51,571 bases of DNA from an uncultured Spirochaetia bacterium. Its GTDB lineage: Bacteria; Spirochaetota; Brachyspiria; Brachyspirales; Brachyspiraceae. A program made the position numbers and the translations under genes. Below, one piece after another: positions 9,541 to 17,912 of this stretch. How positions within the stretch are numbered: position 1 is the stretch's first letter; every line of letters begins with the position of its first letter. The notes beneath the pieces are model-generated. The model did not search any database, was not told the origin of the DNA, and worked only from the letters and a program-made list of their open reading frames with translations. The stretch is taken from contig CAMQVF010000006.1 in NCBI GenBank assembly GCA_947038115.1, positions 1 to 51,571 on the forward strand, given 5' to 3'.

Positions 9541-11562
9541 TTATTTATCATCGTCACTTTTTTTATTATTTATACTAGAATCGGAATCTTCTATAATAGA
9601 TGATAAACTTGAAGAAGACGAATCAGGGTCATCTTCAAAAATAGAAGTGTATTCTTTTTTCTTTTTAAAACCAACTTTTTTATGACTCTTGAAATCTGTA
9701 AAAAGAGATACTATACTTTTAATAATATCTTTAAACGGACGCATATTATTATTTTTTTTAATATATTCTGTTTTATTTCTAACTTTCAAGAAAATTAAAT
9801 AGCATATAAGAAAAACAATAAATAATAAACATAAAAGAGTAAACCATTCCCCAGCCAATGTGTATAAAGTTTTTTCCTTATTTAATGCCATACTAGCAAC
9901 CATAAAACCCGGCTCCCAAAACGGAATAACCTCTAGCACTTTACCCGCACTAGATATATGACCCGTCGCCCCAGAGTTTCCATTTTGAACTACATCTCGT
10001 CTATTTTCAACAGCTCTGAAAACTGCCATATTAAAATGTTGCCACTGTGAATTGTCGCTATAAGACCATGCGTCTTCTGTAATTATAGCAAGCAATTCTG
10101 CATCATCTTTTATAAATCTACGTGTGAAATTACCAAAAGCACTTTCATAACATATTATTGCAGCAAACTTATAATCTTCACTAGGATGAGAAAATATTGT
10201 ATAGCCATCCCAAACTGTCCATCTGCCTGCCCCAGCACTGCCGAATTCGGCATGAATGAATTGAACAACCTTTCCAAAAATTGGCATATTAATCCAAAAG
10301 TCACTATCAAAAGGATAAGCTTCTCCACCAGGTACAAGTTTAATTTTTCCATAATTAGCAATAGGAGCACCTTTTGTATCTATAAACTCCATGCCGTTAT
10401 AATAATTATAATTTCCGTAGTTTTTAGAATTTGTACTTTCTTTAATTATAGAAGTGCCTAGCAAATGATATGTTTCTGATTTTCTAATCATATCATAAAT
10501 AATTCCAGTATTATAAAGACCGGGCCTATTATTTTTATTATCTAAACCTTTTTTATTATCATTATAGTAATAACCATATGAATCTAAAATTGTCGACTCG
10601 GGATGAATAATTAAATCTGGCTTAGATTCAGCCATTAACTCATCAACAAGTTTAGAAATACGTTTTGACACAATAGTTCCATTCTGACTTTTTCCATCAG
10701 GTTTCTCTAAATTATTAAATTTTTCTGGCTTAAGAAAAAACTTTTTAGCGATGGTCTGTAGACCTGAAGATCTTTTTTCTGCAATTTCACCAGTATATAT
10801 GCTTCTCCATTTATGATTTGGATCAAATGCTTTTTGAACTAATCCAATATTAGTTTTATCTCTTTCTTCACGTTTTTTATTTTCTAAGTTAATTTGAATG
10901 AATCCATATGAAATAATTAAAGTGAAAGATATAACAAAGCCTAGAATATATTTAAGTCGTATATGAATATTTTTTTTATTAGCTTCCGAATAATCGATAA
11001 TAAAACTTGCTATCATCGCATTTACAAAATATAAAAAGAAACTCACTCCCAGTTGCCCAGTCAAATCGGCGAATTGAATGAATGGTAAAAAGTTCCACTG
11101 CGAATATGAAATCATGCCCCAAGGAAAACCAATATACCCAACATTTCTCATATACTCCATCATTGTAAAAAGTGCGGGTACTATTAAAATTCTTAATGCT
11201 GGAAACCTATTCGATAAAATATTTGATAACAACATTGCAGGAAAATAAAATAATAATACAAGCAAAAATAATATACTGAAAAGTGTTAATAATGCAACAG
11301 TTGTATCAGTCTCTTTTAACATAAAAGCAGCTATCCAAAAAAGCAGTATGCCAAAAAATACGAAGACAAAACAAGCCGCTGCAAAATAAATATCCCTAGC
11401 TTTATACGCCTTGAAAACTACTATATTAAGTGGAACTAATGCCACAAAAGCAAATGGAAATAAATTGAAAGGTGGAAACGCTAAAAGCATTAAAAACGCT
11501 GAAATTATCGATAAGATTGCAATACTTTTTATATTTGATTTTTCTATTTTGTTTTTTAGCAT
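9541..11562 (-). CDS. lnt: Apolipoprotein N-acyltransferase Lnt, with a long C-terminal tail
   Basis: The enzyme adds the third acyl chain to the N-terminal Cys of lipoproteins at the inner membrane. About six membrane segments fill residues 15-225. A nitrilase-type domain follows with the expected triad: Glu in IIHPESTILDS (about 317), Lys in YGKIKLVPGGEAYPF (about 405) and Cys in AAIICYESAFGNF (about 468). A last membrane helix lies at about 575-595. At 673 aa it is over 100 residues longer than the usual ~510-560. Part of the excess is a Lys-rich, then Ser/Asp-rich cytoplasmic tail (DDPDSSSSSLSSIIEDSDSS) after about residue 600. It lies upstream of two lipoprotein genes, which suits its role. 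Confidence 0.93.
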   Translation of the reverse strand: MLKNKIEKSNIKSIAILSIISAFLMLLAFPPFNLFPFAFVALVPLNIVVFKAYKARDIYFAAACFVFVFFGILLFWIAAFMLKETDTTVALLTLFSILFLLVLLFYFPAMLLSNILSNRFPALRILIVPALFTMMEYMRNVGYIGFPWGMISYSQWNFLPFIQFADLTGQLGVSFFLYFVNAMIASFIIDYSEANKKNIHIRLKYILGFVISFTLIISYGFIQINLENKKREERDKTNIGLVQKAFDPNHKWRSIYTGEIAEKRSSGLQTIAKKFFLKPEKFNNLEKPDGKSQNGTIVSKRISKLVDELMAESKPDLIIHPESTILDSYGYYYNDNKKGLDNKNNRPGLYNTGIIYDMIRKSETYHLLGTSIIKESTNSKNYGNYNYYNGMEFIDTKGAPIANYGKIKLVPGGEAYPFDSDFWINMPIFGKVVQFIHAEFGSAGAGRWTVWDGYTIFSHPSEDYKFAAIICYESAFGNFTRRFIKDDAELLAIITEDAWSYSDNSQWQHFNMAVFRAVENRRDVVQNGNSGATGHISSAGKVLEVIPFWEPGFMVASMALNKEKTLYTLAGEWFTLLCLLFIVFLICYLIFLKVRNKTEYIKKNNNMRPFKDIIKSIVSLFTDFKSHKKVGFKKKKEYTSIFEDDPDSSSSSLSSIIEDSDSSINNKKSDDDK

Positions 11563-11707
11563 GATGACTCTTTATTTGTTAATAATTTTAATTCATCAAT
11601 TTTATCATATATAGATATAACTTCAATATGCATATATTTAAATTATTAAAAAAACATATATACTAATAAAAAAATATGCAATAATATTTTATAGAGAGGT
11701 AATAAAT

Positions 11708-11914
11708 ATGATGAATATAAAAATAAACGGTGAAACTAAAGAATTGAATGACAACATAAACATTGCAGATTTACTCAAGTCTTATAATATTAAAAATATG
11801 AATGCTGTAGTTGTTGAGCTTAATGGCAAAATTATAGAGAGTAGTTGTTATGAAGGCACTCTAATTAACGATAATGATATGCTTGAAGTTGTATCATTCG
11901 TTGGGGGTGGTTGA
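11708..11914 (+). CDS. thiS: Sulfur carrier protein ThiS
   Basis: A 68-aa ubiquitin-like protein. It begins MNIKINGETKELNDNINIAD, has the LNGKIIESSCYEGTLINDND core and ends VVSFVGGG, the C-terminal Gly-Gly that ThiF adenylates and that later carries the thiocarboxylate. An AGAGAGG ribosome-binding site precedes a doubled ATG. thiF starts one base after the stop codon. The role is sulfur donation for the thiazole half of thiamine. No thiG, thiH or thiC is nearby, so a different sulfur-transfer use cannot be excluded. No TPP riboswitch is visible in the 145-base upstream gap, which otherwise holds only AT-rich sequence between the divergent lnt and thiS genes. Confidence 0.85.
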   Translation: MMNIKINGETKELNDNINIADLLKSYNIKNMNAVVVELNGKIIESSCYEGTLINDNDMLEVVSFVGGG

Positions 11915-11915
11915 T

Positions 11916-12548
11916 ATGGAAAATGAATTTGAAAGTGGTTTACTAAAATATATAGATAAAGATTTTTTAAAATTTATTCAATCATTAAATATTGGAATAG
12001 CTGGGCTTGGTGGACTTGGAAGCAATATATTAAATTCTATGGCAAGAAGTGGTTTTAATAAATTTACAATTTGTGATTTTGATAAAGTTGAAGCTAGTAA
12101 TTTAAATAGGCAATATTATAATATAGAAGATATTGGATTATATAAATCAGATGCTATAATAAAAAATATAAATAAAATAAATAAAAATATCGAGTTTACA
12201 AGCTATAATCAAAAACTTGATGAAACTAATATGAATAAAATATTTGATAATTGCAATATAATTTTTGAAGCGTTTGATAATCCAATATCTAAAAAAGAAT
12301 TATTTACTTCATTTCATAAAGAAAAAAATAAAATAATAATATTTGGATCAGGAATGGCAGGATTTAATATCATAGACAATAATATAAAAATAAAAAAAAT
12401 AAAAGAAAATATTTATATAATAGGTGATTTAGAAACGAATGTAAGCAATGACACACCTCCACTAGCACCAAAAGTTATAGCCGTTGCATCCACTATGGCG
12501 GCTGTTGCATTTGAAATCATTTATAAACAATATTTAAGAAATGTTTAG
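11916..12548 (+). CDS. thiF: ThiF-family sulfur-carrier adenylyltransferase
   Basis: A 210-aa E1-like enzyme. The nucleotide-binding loop is NIGIAGLGGLGSNILNSMARSG, shown here as GIAGLGGLGSN, near residues 25-40. The DFDKVEASNLNRQYY block supplies the conserved Asp and Arg, and PPLAPKVIAVASTMAA lies near the C-terminus. The paired CxxC zinc motifs of larger ThiF/MoeB proteins are missing, which fits the short 'family 2' ThiF of anaerobes. It adenylates the C-terminal glycine of ThiS. The start at 11916 directly follows the thiS stop; the frame extending to 11874 would overlap thiS by 41 bases and adds nothing conserved. Its 3' end overlaps the convergent DUF115 gene by 15 bases. Confidence 0.85.
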   Translation: MENEFESGLLKYIDKDFLKFIQSLNIGIAGLGGLGSNILNSMARSGFNKFTICDFDKVEASNLNRQYYNIEDIGLYKSDAIIKNINKINKNIEFTSYNQKLDETNMNKIFDNCNIIFEAFDNPISKKELFTSFHKEKNKIIIFGSGMAGFNIIDNNIKIKKIKENIYIIGDLETNVSNDTPPLAPKVIAVASTMAAVAFEIIYKQYLRNV

Positions 12549-14177
12549 AGTATTTATATAATTAATCCAATTAAATATATTAACTTTAAGTGTGTGAAAA
12601 TCAATATTACCTCGACTAAAACTTAATTTATGCGAAGGAAAAACTATTCCAAATAATTTATTCTCTAACAATAACTGCTCATCATCTTTAGCTAGTGCAC
12701 TTTTCAGATTATTAAATAACATCAAAAACTCTGACATATCAGAAGTTTCCATTTCAGGCTTTATATTTATTAACTTATCATTGCTTTTTTCACTAATGCT
12801 ATTTTTATAAATTTCTATATTTTTTATAATAGCAGACTTTTTTGACAAATTATAAAACTTAATATTATTTACAGAATTTATAAAACTTTCAACATGTTTA
12901 TGATAAGATGATAAAGCATATGAAGTTTTTCTTTTTTGATTATCATAGCAATTTATTTCACATTCAGCATTTTGACGATTATAATTTTTTGTATAAATTG
13001 TAGCAAGTTTATTATGAGTTGTGTAGTCGATATGAAATGACGACGAATATTTTGTATGTGTCTTCTCATCGATATAACAAAAATCAACACCCGATAAAAT
13101 AATATGTGAAGGCTTAAGCATTAAAGCTATTCGAAACGCTGGCATTATAACACTGCCTTCCATTGGAATATAATCACTATTTTTATAAATTAAATTCTCC
13201 AAACTTTCATCATGTGTAAAGTAAAATATATTTTCATTTTTTATATGATTTAATGGCGTGGGGTAAGCTGTATGAGTTGTAAATATTTTTATATCTTTTT
13301 TAGAGCGAATAAATTCTTCAAAATGAATATATGAATAAAAACCACCATCCGTTGTTATTACGGCATCAGGCAAAATATCATTTTTTATCAATGTATTAAA
13401 TGCATGAGATAGACAAAGAATAAAATATTTTTTTGACAATTTTTTAATCTCTTCTAACGACTCATCCAAACTAGCACCGCCTGAAACTAAAAGTAGTGGT
13501 GTATTATTATCAAGTAAGTTTTTAAAACAATTAATCGAAAACCCTTGATTAAACTTTTTATTATATAAAATATTATTTGCCCAAAGTTTTGAAAAATAAA
13601 AATACGAAGTTAAAGACATTATTTTTTCACGAGCCAACATATTATAGGCAATAGTAAGTTCATCATAATAATTAAAATAAATAGCAGAAGCTCTTGCATG
13701 TCTTATGACAATAGTATTGATTATATCAGTATCTTTTATAATTTTATCTAAAAACAAAATAATATCTGCGACACTTTCATTTGCGATAAATATAACTCTA
13801 TCTAAAAATGAAAAATAAACATTACTTAAAAGCGAAAAAATTATTTCAATATCATGCTCTATAATAATAGCTTTTTTAGAATTTGATAATGATAAAAAAT
13901 ACTCCACTTGATGTAGTGATGAAGCTGAAAAAAATAAACCCATTGAGTAAGTATTATTATTAATGGTTGAGTCGACCAACTTTTTCGATTCAACATCAGG
14001 GGCATAATTTGAAACTAGTAATTTTGATTTATAAGAAACTGTATGTAAATTATTTTTATTAAATGAAATAGTGTAGTCACTTGCAGTACTTAATTTAGTC
14101 GACTCTAATTGTTTTATATATTTTAAATTTTCAGAATTTTTTGATAATAATAATAGATTTTGTTTTAATATATCCAT
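12534..14177 (-). CDS. DUF115 / Maf-type motility-associated glycosyltransferase-like protein
   Basis: A 547-aa protein. The central region (about residues 225-290) carries the DUF115 signature: LLLVSGGASLDESLEEIKKL, FILCLSHAFNTLIKNDILPD and AVITTDGGFYSYIHFEE. The segment SHIILSGVDFCYIDEKTHTKY follows downstream. Related Maf proteins transfer nonulosonic acids to flagellin in Campylobacter, Helicobacter and Aeromonas, and MptE-like archaeal relatives are pyrophosphokinases. In a spirochaete with glycosylated flagellar filaments, a role in flagellin modification is plausible but unproven. The gene starts five bases after the ftsQ stop, so it belongs to the metG-ftsQ transcription unit. The 3' end overlaps thiF. 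Confidence 0.75.
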   Translation of the reverse strand: MDILKQNLLLLSKNSENLKYIKQLESTKLSTASDYTISFNKNNLHTVSYKSKLLVSNYAPDVESKKLVDSTINNNTYSMGLFFSASSLHQVEYFLSLSNSKKAIIIEHDIEIIFSLLSNVYFSFLDRVIFIANESVADIILFLDKIIKDTDIINTIVIRHARASAIYFNYYDELTIAYNMLAREKIMSLTSYFYFSKLWANNILYNKKFNQGFSINCFKNLLDNNTPLLLVSGGASLDESLEEIKKLSKKYFILCLSHAFNTLIKNDILPDAVITTDGGFYSYIHFEEFIRSKKDIKIFTTHTAYPTPLNHIKNENIFYFTHDESLENLIYKNSDYIPMEGSVIMPAFRIALMLKPSHIILSGVDFCYIDEKTHTKYSSSFHIDYTTHNKLATIYTKNYNRQNAECEINCYDNQKRKTSYALSSYHKHVESFINSVNNIKFYNLSKKSAIIKNIEIYKNSISEKSNDKLINIKPEMETSDMSEFLMLFNNLKSALAKDDEQLLLENKLFGIVFPSHKLSFSRGNIDFHTLKVNIFNWINYINTLNIS

Positions 14178-14182
14178 AACTA

Positions 14183-14959
14183 TTATTCTTTAATTATTGC
14201 TTCTTCGAATCGGAAGTCTATTTCTCTGACGTAATTATCATTATCTTTTAACGTTTTTATAATAGCCGCAAGTTTAATCATTTTTTCAGGTTTAATATAC
14301 TTCTCCACTAAAACTTTAGCTCGATACGACCTTGGATATATTATTAAATCTTTACCAAATGCATTCATTTCAGATATCAAATCATAAACTTCTTTGTTCT
14401 CTTCTTTTACGGCATAAAGAGTTTCTATAATATATTTTGTATAATCATCTGTAATATATTTAGAATTAGTGCCAATATTAAAGCCCGTCATATAAGGCAC
14501 GTCATAACTTGCGATAATATTTTGTTTTATTATACTTCCATCAGAAGTAATTTCGTAGATGTTTCCAGAATACTCGAGTAAAGATACAGCTTCTTTTTCT
14601 TTTACATTAATAGTAAGCATATCAGGAATTGACCGTTTTATCGAGATAACTTCTAGAAGTGGATTTCTTTCAATATCTTTTTTTACTTCATCGAGAGGAA
14701 TAAAAAATAAACTTTTATTGTTAAAACTTCCAATCGATGTACTCTTAATAACATCCACTGTTGTCATTCTATTAAGCCCATTTATTTCGACTCTTAAAAA
14801 TTTAGATGATCTAAATAAAATAACTAGACTCACTAGAATAAGAAGAGAGAATACAAAAAAAATCCTCAAATATTTAAGCTTTTTATTTTTAGGCTTAGTA
14901 TATTTTTTGACAGTTTCTTTATATTCTCTATTTCTTTCTGATTTCTTTTTTAAAGACAT
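14183..14959 (-). CDS. ftsQ: Cell division protein FtsQ/DivIB
   Basis: A 258-aa bitopic membrane protein. It has a basic cytoplasmic N-terminus (MSLKKKSERNREYKETVKKY), one membrane segment at about residues 30-50, and then a POTRA domain (FLRVEINGLNRMTTVDVIKS, LFFIPLDEVKKDIERNPLLE). The FtsQ beta domain follows, with IPDMLTINVKEKEAVSLLEY. It links cytoplasmic division proteins to the septal peptidoglycan synthases through FtsB and FtsL. The ATG overlaps the stop of the upstream tRNA-binding-domain gene by one base (TAATG), so translation is probably coupled. Unusually, no mur, ftsA or ftsZ genes flank it. Confidence 0.87.
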   Translation of the reverse strand: MSLKKKSERNREYKETVKKYTKPKNKKLKYLRIFFVFSLLILVSLVILFRSSKFLRVEINGLNRMTTVDVIKSTSIGSFNNKSLFFIPLDEVKKDIERNPLLEVISIKRSIPDMLTINVKEKEAVSLLEYSGNIYEITSDGSIIKQNIIASYDVPYMTGFNIGTNSKYITDDYTKYIIETLYAVKEENKEVYDLISEMNAFGKDLIIYPRSYRAKVLVEKYIKPEKMIKLAAIIKTLKDNDNYVREIDFRFEEAIIKE

Positions 14960-15336
14960 TATCTAATAGGACATCCGACTGGCATTTCGTCTTCAGTCTT
15001 CAAAAGAGATAATTTATCATCGCCAATTTCAGCAAATAAAATCATACCTTGAGACAATACACCTCTAAATTTACGAGGCATTAAATTCGCTAAATAAATA
15101 ACTGTTTTATTAATTAAATCTTCAGGCTTATAAAATTCAGCAACACTTGAAACAACAGTTCTATTCTCAGTGTCTCCAATATCAAGAGTAAACTTTAAAA
15201 GCTTGTCCGCATTTTCAACTTTCTCAACATGCACAACTTTAGCAGTACGCATTTCTAACTTAGCAAAATCATCAAAAACTATGTCTGGTAAATGCTTAGT
15301 TACTTCATTTTCTTCTGGTGTAGTATTCTCACTCAT
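14959..15336 (-). CDS. Free-standing tRNA-binding (Trbp111/EMAP-II-like) domain protein
   Basis: A 125-aa OB-fold protein. From about residue 18 it matches the C-terminal domain of the adjacent MetRS (DFAKLEMRTAKVVHVEKVEN, KPEDLINKTVIYLANLMPRK, GVLSQGMILFAE). Hand alignment gives 56 identities in 83 positions with the MetRS tail, so it is a close paralogue. Such domains bind tRNA non-specifically and dimerise. It could act in trans with MetRS or as a CsaA/Trbp111-like tRNA chaperone. An AGGAG ribosome-binding site lies nine bases before ATG 15336, and the gene follows metG by 26 bases. The stop overlaps the ftsQ start. Confidence 0.85.
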   Translation of the reverse strand: MSENTTPEENEVTKHLPDIVFDDFAKLEMRTAKVVHVEKVENADKLLKFTLDIGDTENRTVVSSVAEFYKPEDLINKTVIYLANLMPRKFRGVLSQGMILFAEIGDDKLSLLKTEDEMPVGCPIR

Positions 15337-15362
15337 AAAATCAATCTCCTTATTAAAAAATA

Positions 15363-17321
15363 TTATTTAACTATACTTCCCGCAGGAACTTCTTTATCTA
15401 AACTAAACGATGTTAGTGTAGTACCATCTTGAGCAAACATCAACATACCTTGCGACTTAATCCCTCTAAGTTTACGAGGTTTTAAATTGGCTAAATAAAG
15501 AACCGTTCGACCAATAAGATCTTCTGGTTTATAATGTGCTGCAATTCCTGATACAACAACCCTATTTTCTTTATCTCCAATATCAATAACAAATTTGATA
15601 AGCTTATCAGTATTCTCTACTTTTTCAGCAGCAACAACTTTCGCTGTTATAATTTCAATTTTCTCAAAATCTGTAATATCAATATCTGTTTTATGATTAT
15701 TAATCTCTTCTTTTTTTTCTTTACAATCTTTAATATTTAGAGGGGCAACATCAGTGCCTAATTCTTCGTCGATATCAAACCTTTTAAATAAAGGCTCACC
15801 TTTTTCGATTTTAATCCCCGCAGGTAATGATGCCCAATTATGAGCACAATCTAAATTAGTAGGTGGCTGAAGCGACATACGATCAAATACTTTTTTAGGT
15901 GTCTCCACGAAAAATATTTGCAAATATGAAGTTACAGTATAAAAAGCCTGAAAAGATAAATAAATAACAGTCGCTAAATGATCTCTAGTGCTTTCATCCT
16001 TAGCCAAATTCCAAGGTGCTGAATCTTCAACATATTTATTTGTAATTCTCACAACATCCCATATATGTATTAAAGCCTCATGAAATTGAAATCCATCAAG
16101 TGATGATTCAACATTCGCATCAAGAGTTAAAACAGCTTTTTTTAATTCTCTTTCTCGCTCTCCATAAACACTTTCAACTTCTTCAGGCAAAGTAGAGTCA
16201 AAATATTTTTCAAGCATTGTTGTTATTCTATGCCATAAATTACCATAATCATTAGCCAAGTCGCTGTTTATTCTTTTAAGTAATGCCTCTTCCGAATAAT
16301 TTCCATCACTTCCAAAATTTATCTCTCTCATTAAAAAATATCTAAGTGAATCAACACCGTATTTTTCTATTAAAGTATTAGGATCAACCACGTTCCCACG
16401 GCTCTTACTCATCTTTTTACCATCACCAAATAATATCCAACCATGTCCATAAACTTTTTTAGGGAGTGGAATCTCAAGCATTTTTAGCATTATAGGCCAG
16501 ATGATACCATGAAAACGTATAATTTCTTTTCCTGCAAAATGAACATCCGCAGGCCAGAATTTTTTATACAAATCTTCTGTATCTTCAGGAAAACCCAATG
16601 CCGTTATATAATTACTTAATGCATCAATCCACACATAAATTTTATGATCGCTATCGAAAGGAACATCTATCGACCAATCAACACCTTTTCTTGTAACAGC
16701 CAAGTCCTCAAGACCCGGTGCTAGAAAATTATTAACCATTTCGTTAACACGTTCTTTAGGCTCTAAAAACTCGGGGTGCTCTTTGTAATAATTCATAAGC
16801 CAATCGCCATATTCTGATATTCTTAAATAATAACAATCCTCTTCACGACGCTCCAATTCTTTCTCGCAATCAGGACAGTAATATTTATTATCTTTAAGTT
16901 TAGCTTGACTATCTGTAAAAAATGCTTCATCACTAACGCAATATAAGCCTTTATAAACACCTTTATAAATATGATTTTTATCATAAAGAAGTTGAAATAT
17001 TTTCTGCACTCTTCTTTTATGATAATCATCAGTTGTCCGAATATAATGTGTGTAGTCTATTTGCAAACTAGACCAAAGTTTTTTTGTTTCATCAACAATA
17101 TGGTCAACATATTCTTTAGGCTTTTTACCCACTTCTGCGGCTTTACGTGAAATTTTTTCTCCATGCTCATCTGTTCCCGTTAGAAAAAAAGTTTCATATC
17201 CTGAAAGCCTTTTATATCTTGCCATCGTGTCTGCTGCAATTGTGCAGTAACAATGCCCTATGTGTAAATAATCAGATGGATAATAAATTGGTGTTGTTAT
17301 ATAGTATTTTTTTATACTCAT
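15363..17321 (-). CDS. metG: Methionyl-tRNA synthetase
   Basis: A 652-aa class I synthetase. The HIGH motif is in YPSDYLHIGHCYCT (residues 20-23), the connective domain has YYCPDCEKELERREEDCYY, and KMSKS appears in GDGKKMSKSRGNVVDP near residue 302. An anticodon-binding helical domain follows. An acidic/Lys-rich linker leads to a C-terminal tRNA-binding OB domain from about residue 550. The protein charges tRNA-Met for initiation and elongation. A GAGGGAGAT ribosome-binding site precedes ATG 17321, and a good promoter lies 46 bases further upstream. It is the first gene of a unit continuing with the free tRNA-binding protein, ftsQ and the DUF115 gene. Confidence 0.96.
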   Translation of the reverse strand: MSIKKYYITTPIYYPSDYLHIGHCYCTIAADTMARYKRLSGYETFFLTGTDEHGEKISRKAAEVGKKPKEYVDHIVDETKKLWSSLQIDYTHYIRTTDDYHKRRVQKIFQLLYDKNHIYKGVYKGLYCVSDEAFFTDSQAKLKDNKYYCPDCEKELERREEDCYYLRISEYGDWLMNYYKEHPEFLEPKERVNEMVNNFLAPGLEDLAVTRKGVDWSIDVPFDSDHKIYVWIDALSNYITALGFPEDTEDLYKKFWPADVHFAGKEIIRFHGIIWPIMLKMLEIPLPKKVYGHGWILFGDGKKMSKSRGNVVDPNTLIEKYGVDSLRYFLMREINFGSDGNYSEEALLKRINSDLANDYGNLWHRITTMLEKYFDSTLPEEVESVYGERERELKKAVLTLDANVESSLDGFQFHEALIHIWDVVRITNKYVEDSAPWNLAKDESTRDHLATVIYLSFQAFYTVTSYLQIFFVETPKKVFDRMSLQPPTNLDCAHNWASLPAGIKIEKGEPLFKRFDIDEELGTDVAPLNIKDCKEKKEEINNHKTDIDITDFEKIEIITAKVVAAEKVENTDKLIKFVIDIGDKENRVVVSGIAAHYKPEDLIGRTVLYLANLKPRKLRGIKSQGMLMFAQDGTTLTSFSLDKEVPAGSIVK

Positions 17322-17366
17322 GGATCTCCCTCAAACTGTTAAGTAAGTATTTTTGTATTCTTAAAA

Positions 17367-17394
17367 AGTATACTTCATAACTAGTTTTTGTAAA
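17367..17394 (-). promoter_or_regulatory. Putative promoter of metG
   Basis: Minus-strand TTTACA (17394-17389) and TATACT (17372-17367) with a 16-base spacer. The -10 lies inside a perfect 10-bp palindrome AAGTATACTT. It is the only good match in the divergent metG/EamA gap. Confidence 0.6.
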
Positions 17395-17438
17395 GATAGA
17401 GAAATAAAATTATGATAAAAATACGCACTCTTTTTAGA

Positions 17439-17466
17439 TTGACAATTTTAAGAATTAAAGTATTCT
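17439..17466 (+). promoter_or_regulatory. Putative promoter of the EamA/TrpX-like operon
   Basis: Plus-strand TTGACA (17439-17444) and TATTCT (17461-17466) with a 16-base spacer, 31 bases ahead of the ATG at 17498. The -35 is a consensus match. Confidence 0.65.
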
Positions 17467-17497
17467 CTATAAACTTAGTACTAAGGATATTTTATTT

Positions 17498-17911
17498 ATG
17501 TGGAAAATATATGCAATATTGGCAGCCCTATTTGCAACAGCGACAGCACTACTTGCAAAAGTTGGAATATCTGGGATAAATAGTAATTTGGCAACGGCTA
17601 TACGTACTATTGTTATTTTAATTATAACTTGGGGTATTGTTTTTGTATCTGGTTCTTTTAGTAGTATAAAAGAAATAACCTCAAGAAATCTATTATTTTT
17701 AGTGCTATCAGGTATCGCAACAGGACTATCATGGCTATTTTATTTTAAAGCATTAAAAGAAGGTGACGTCTCGAAAGTAGTTCCAATAGATAAACTCTCG
17801 ATTGTTTTCACTATAATCCTTTCATTTCTAATTCTTGGGGAGACCCCATCGGTTAAAACAATTTTAGGTGCTTGTTTTGTAGCTATTGGCGTAATAATAA
17901 TAGCAATATAA
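17498..17911 (+). CDS. Half-size EamA/DMT-family transporter
   Basis: A 137-aa hydrophobic protein with about five membrane segments and a single EamA repeat: starts MWKIYAILAALFATATALLA, has ATGLSWLFYFKALKEGDVSK and LSIVFTIILSFLILGETPS, and ends in a hydrophobic helix. Full drug/metabolite transporters have two such repeats, so this one probably works as a dimer. The substrate cannot be told from sequence. Only one base separates its stop from the start of the binding-protein-like lipoprotein gene, so the two are one operon. A weak AAGG lies 12 bases before the ATG. Confidence 0.8.
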   Translation: MWKIYAILAALFATATALLAKVGISGINSNLATAIRTIVILIITWGIVFVSGSFSSIKEITSRNLLFLVLSGIATGLSWLFYFKALKEGDVSKVVPIDKLSIVFTIILSFLILGETPSVKTILGACFVAIGVIIIAI

Positions 17912-17912
17912 T

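Noticed and set aside
11563-11707. TPP riboswitch ahead of thiS
   Set aside because: No CTGAGA-type core or the required stems; the gap is almost pure A/T.
14559-14966. 135-aa open frame antisense to ftsQ
   Set aside because: Its hydrophobic look comes from reading the complement of a Lys/Ile-rich gene; no start signal or homology.
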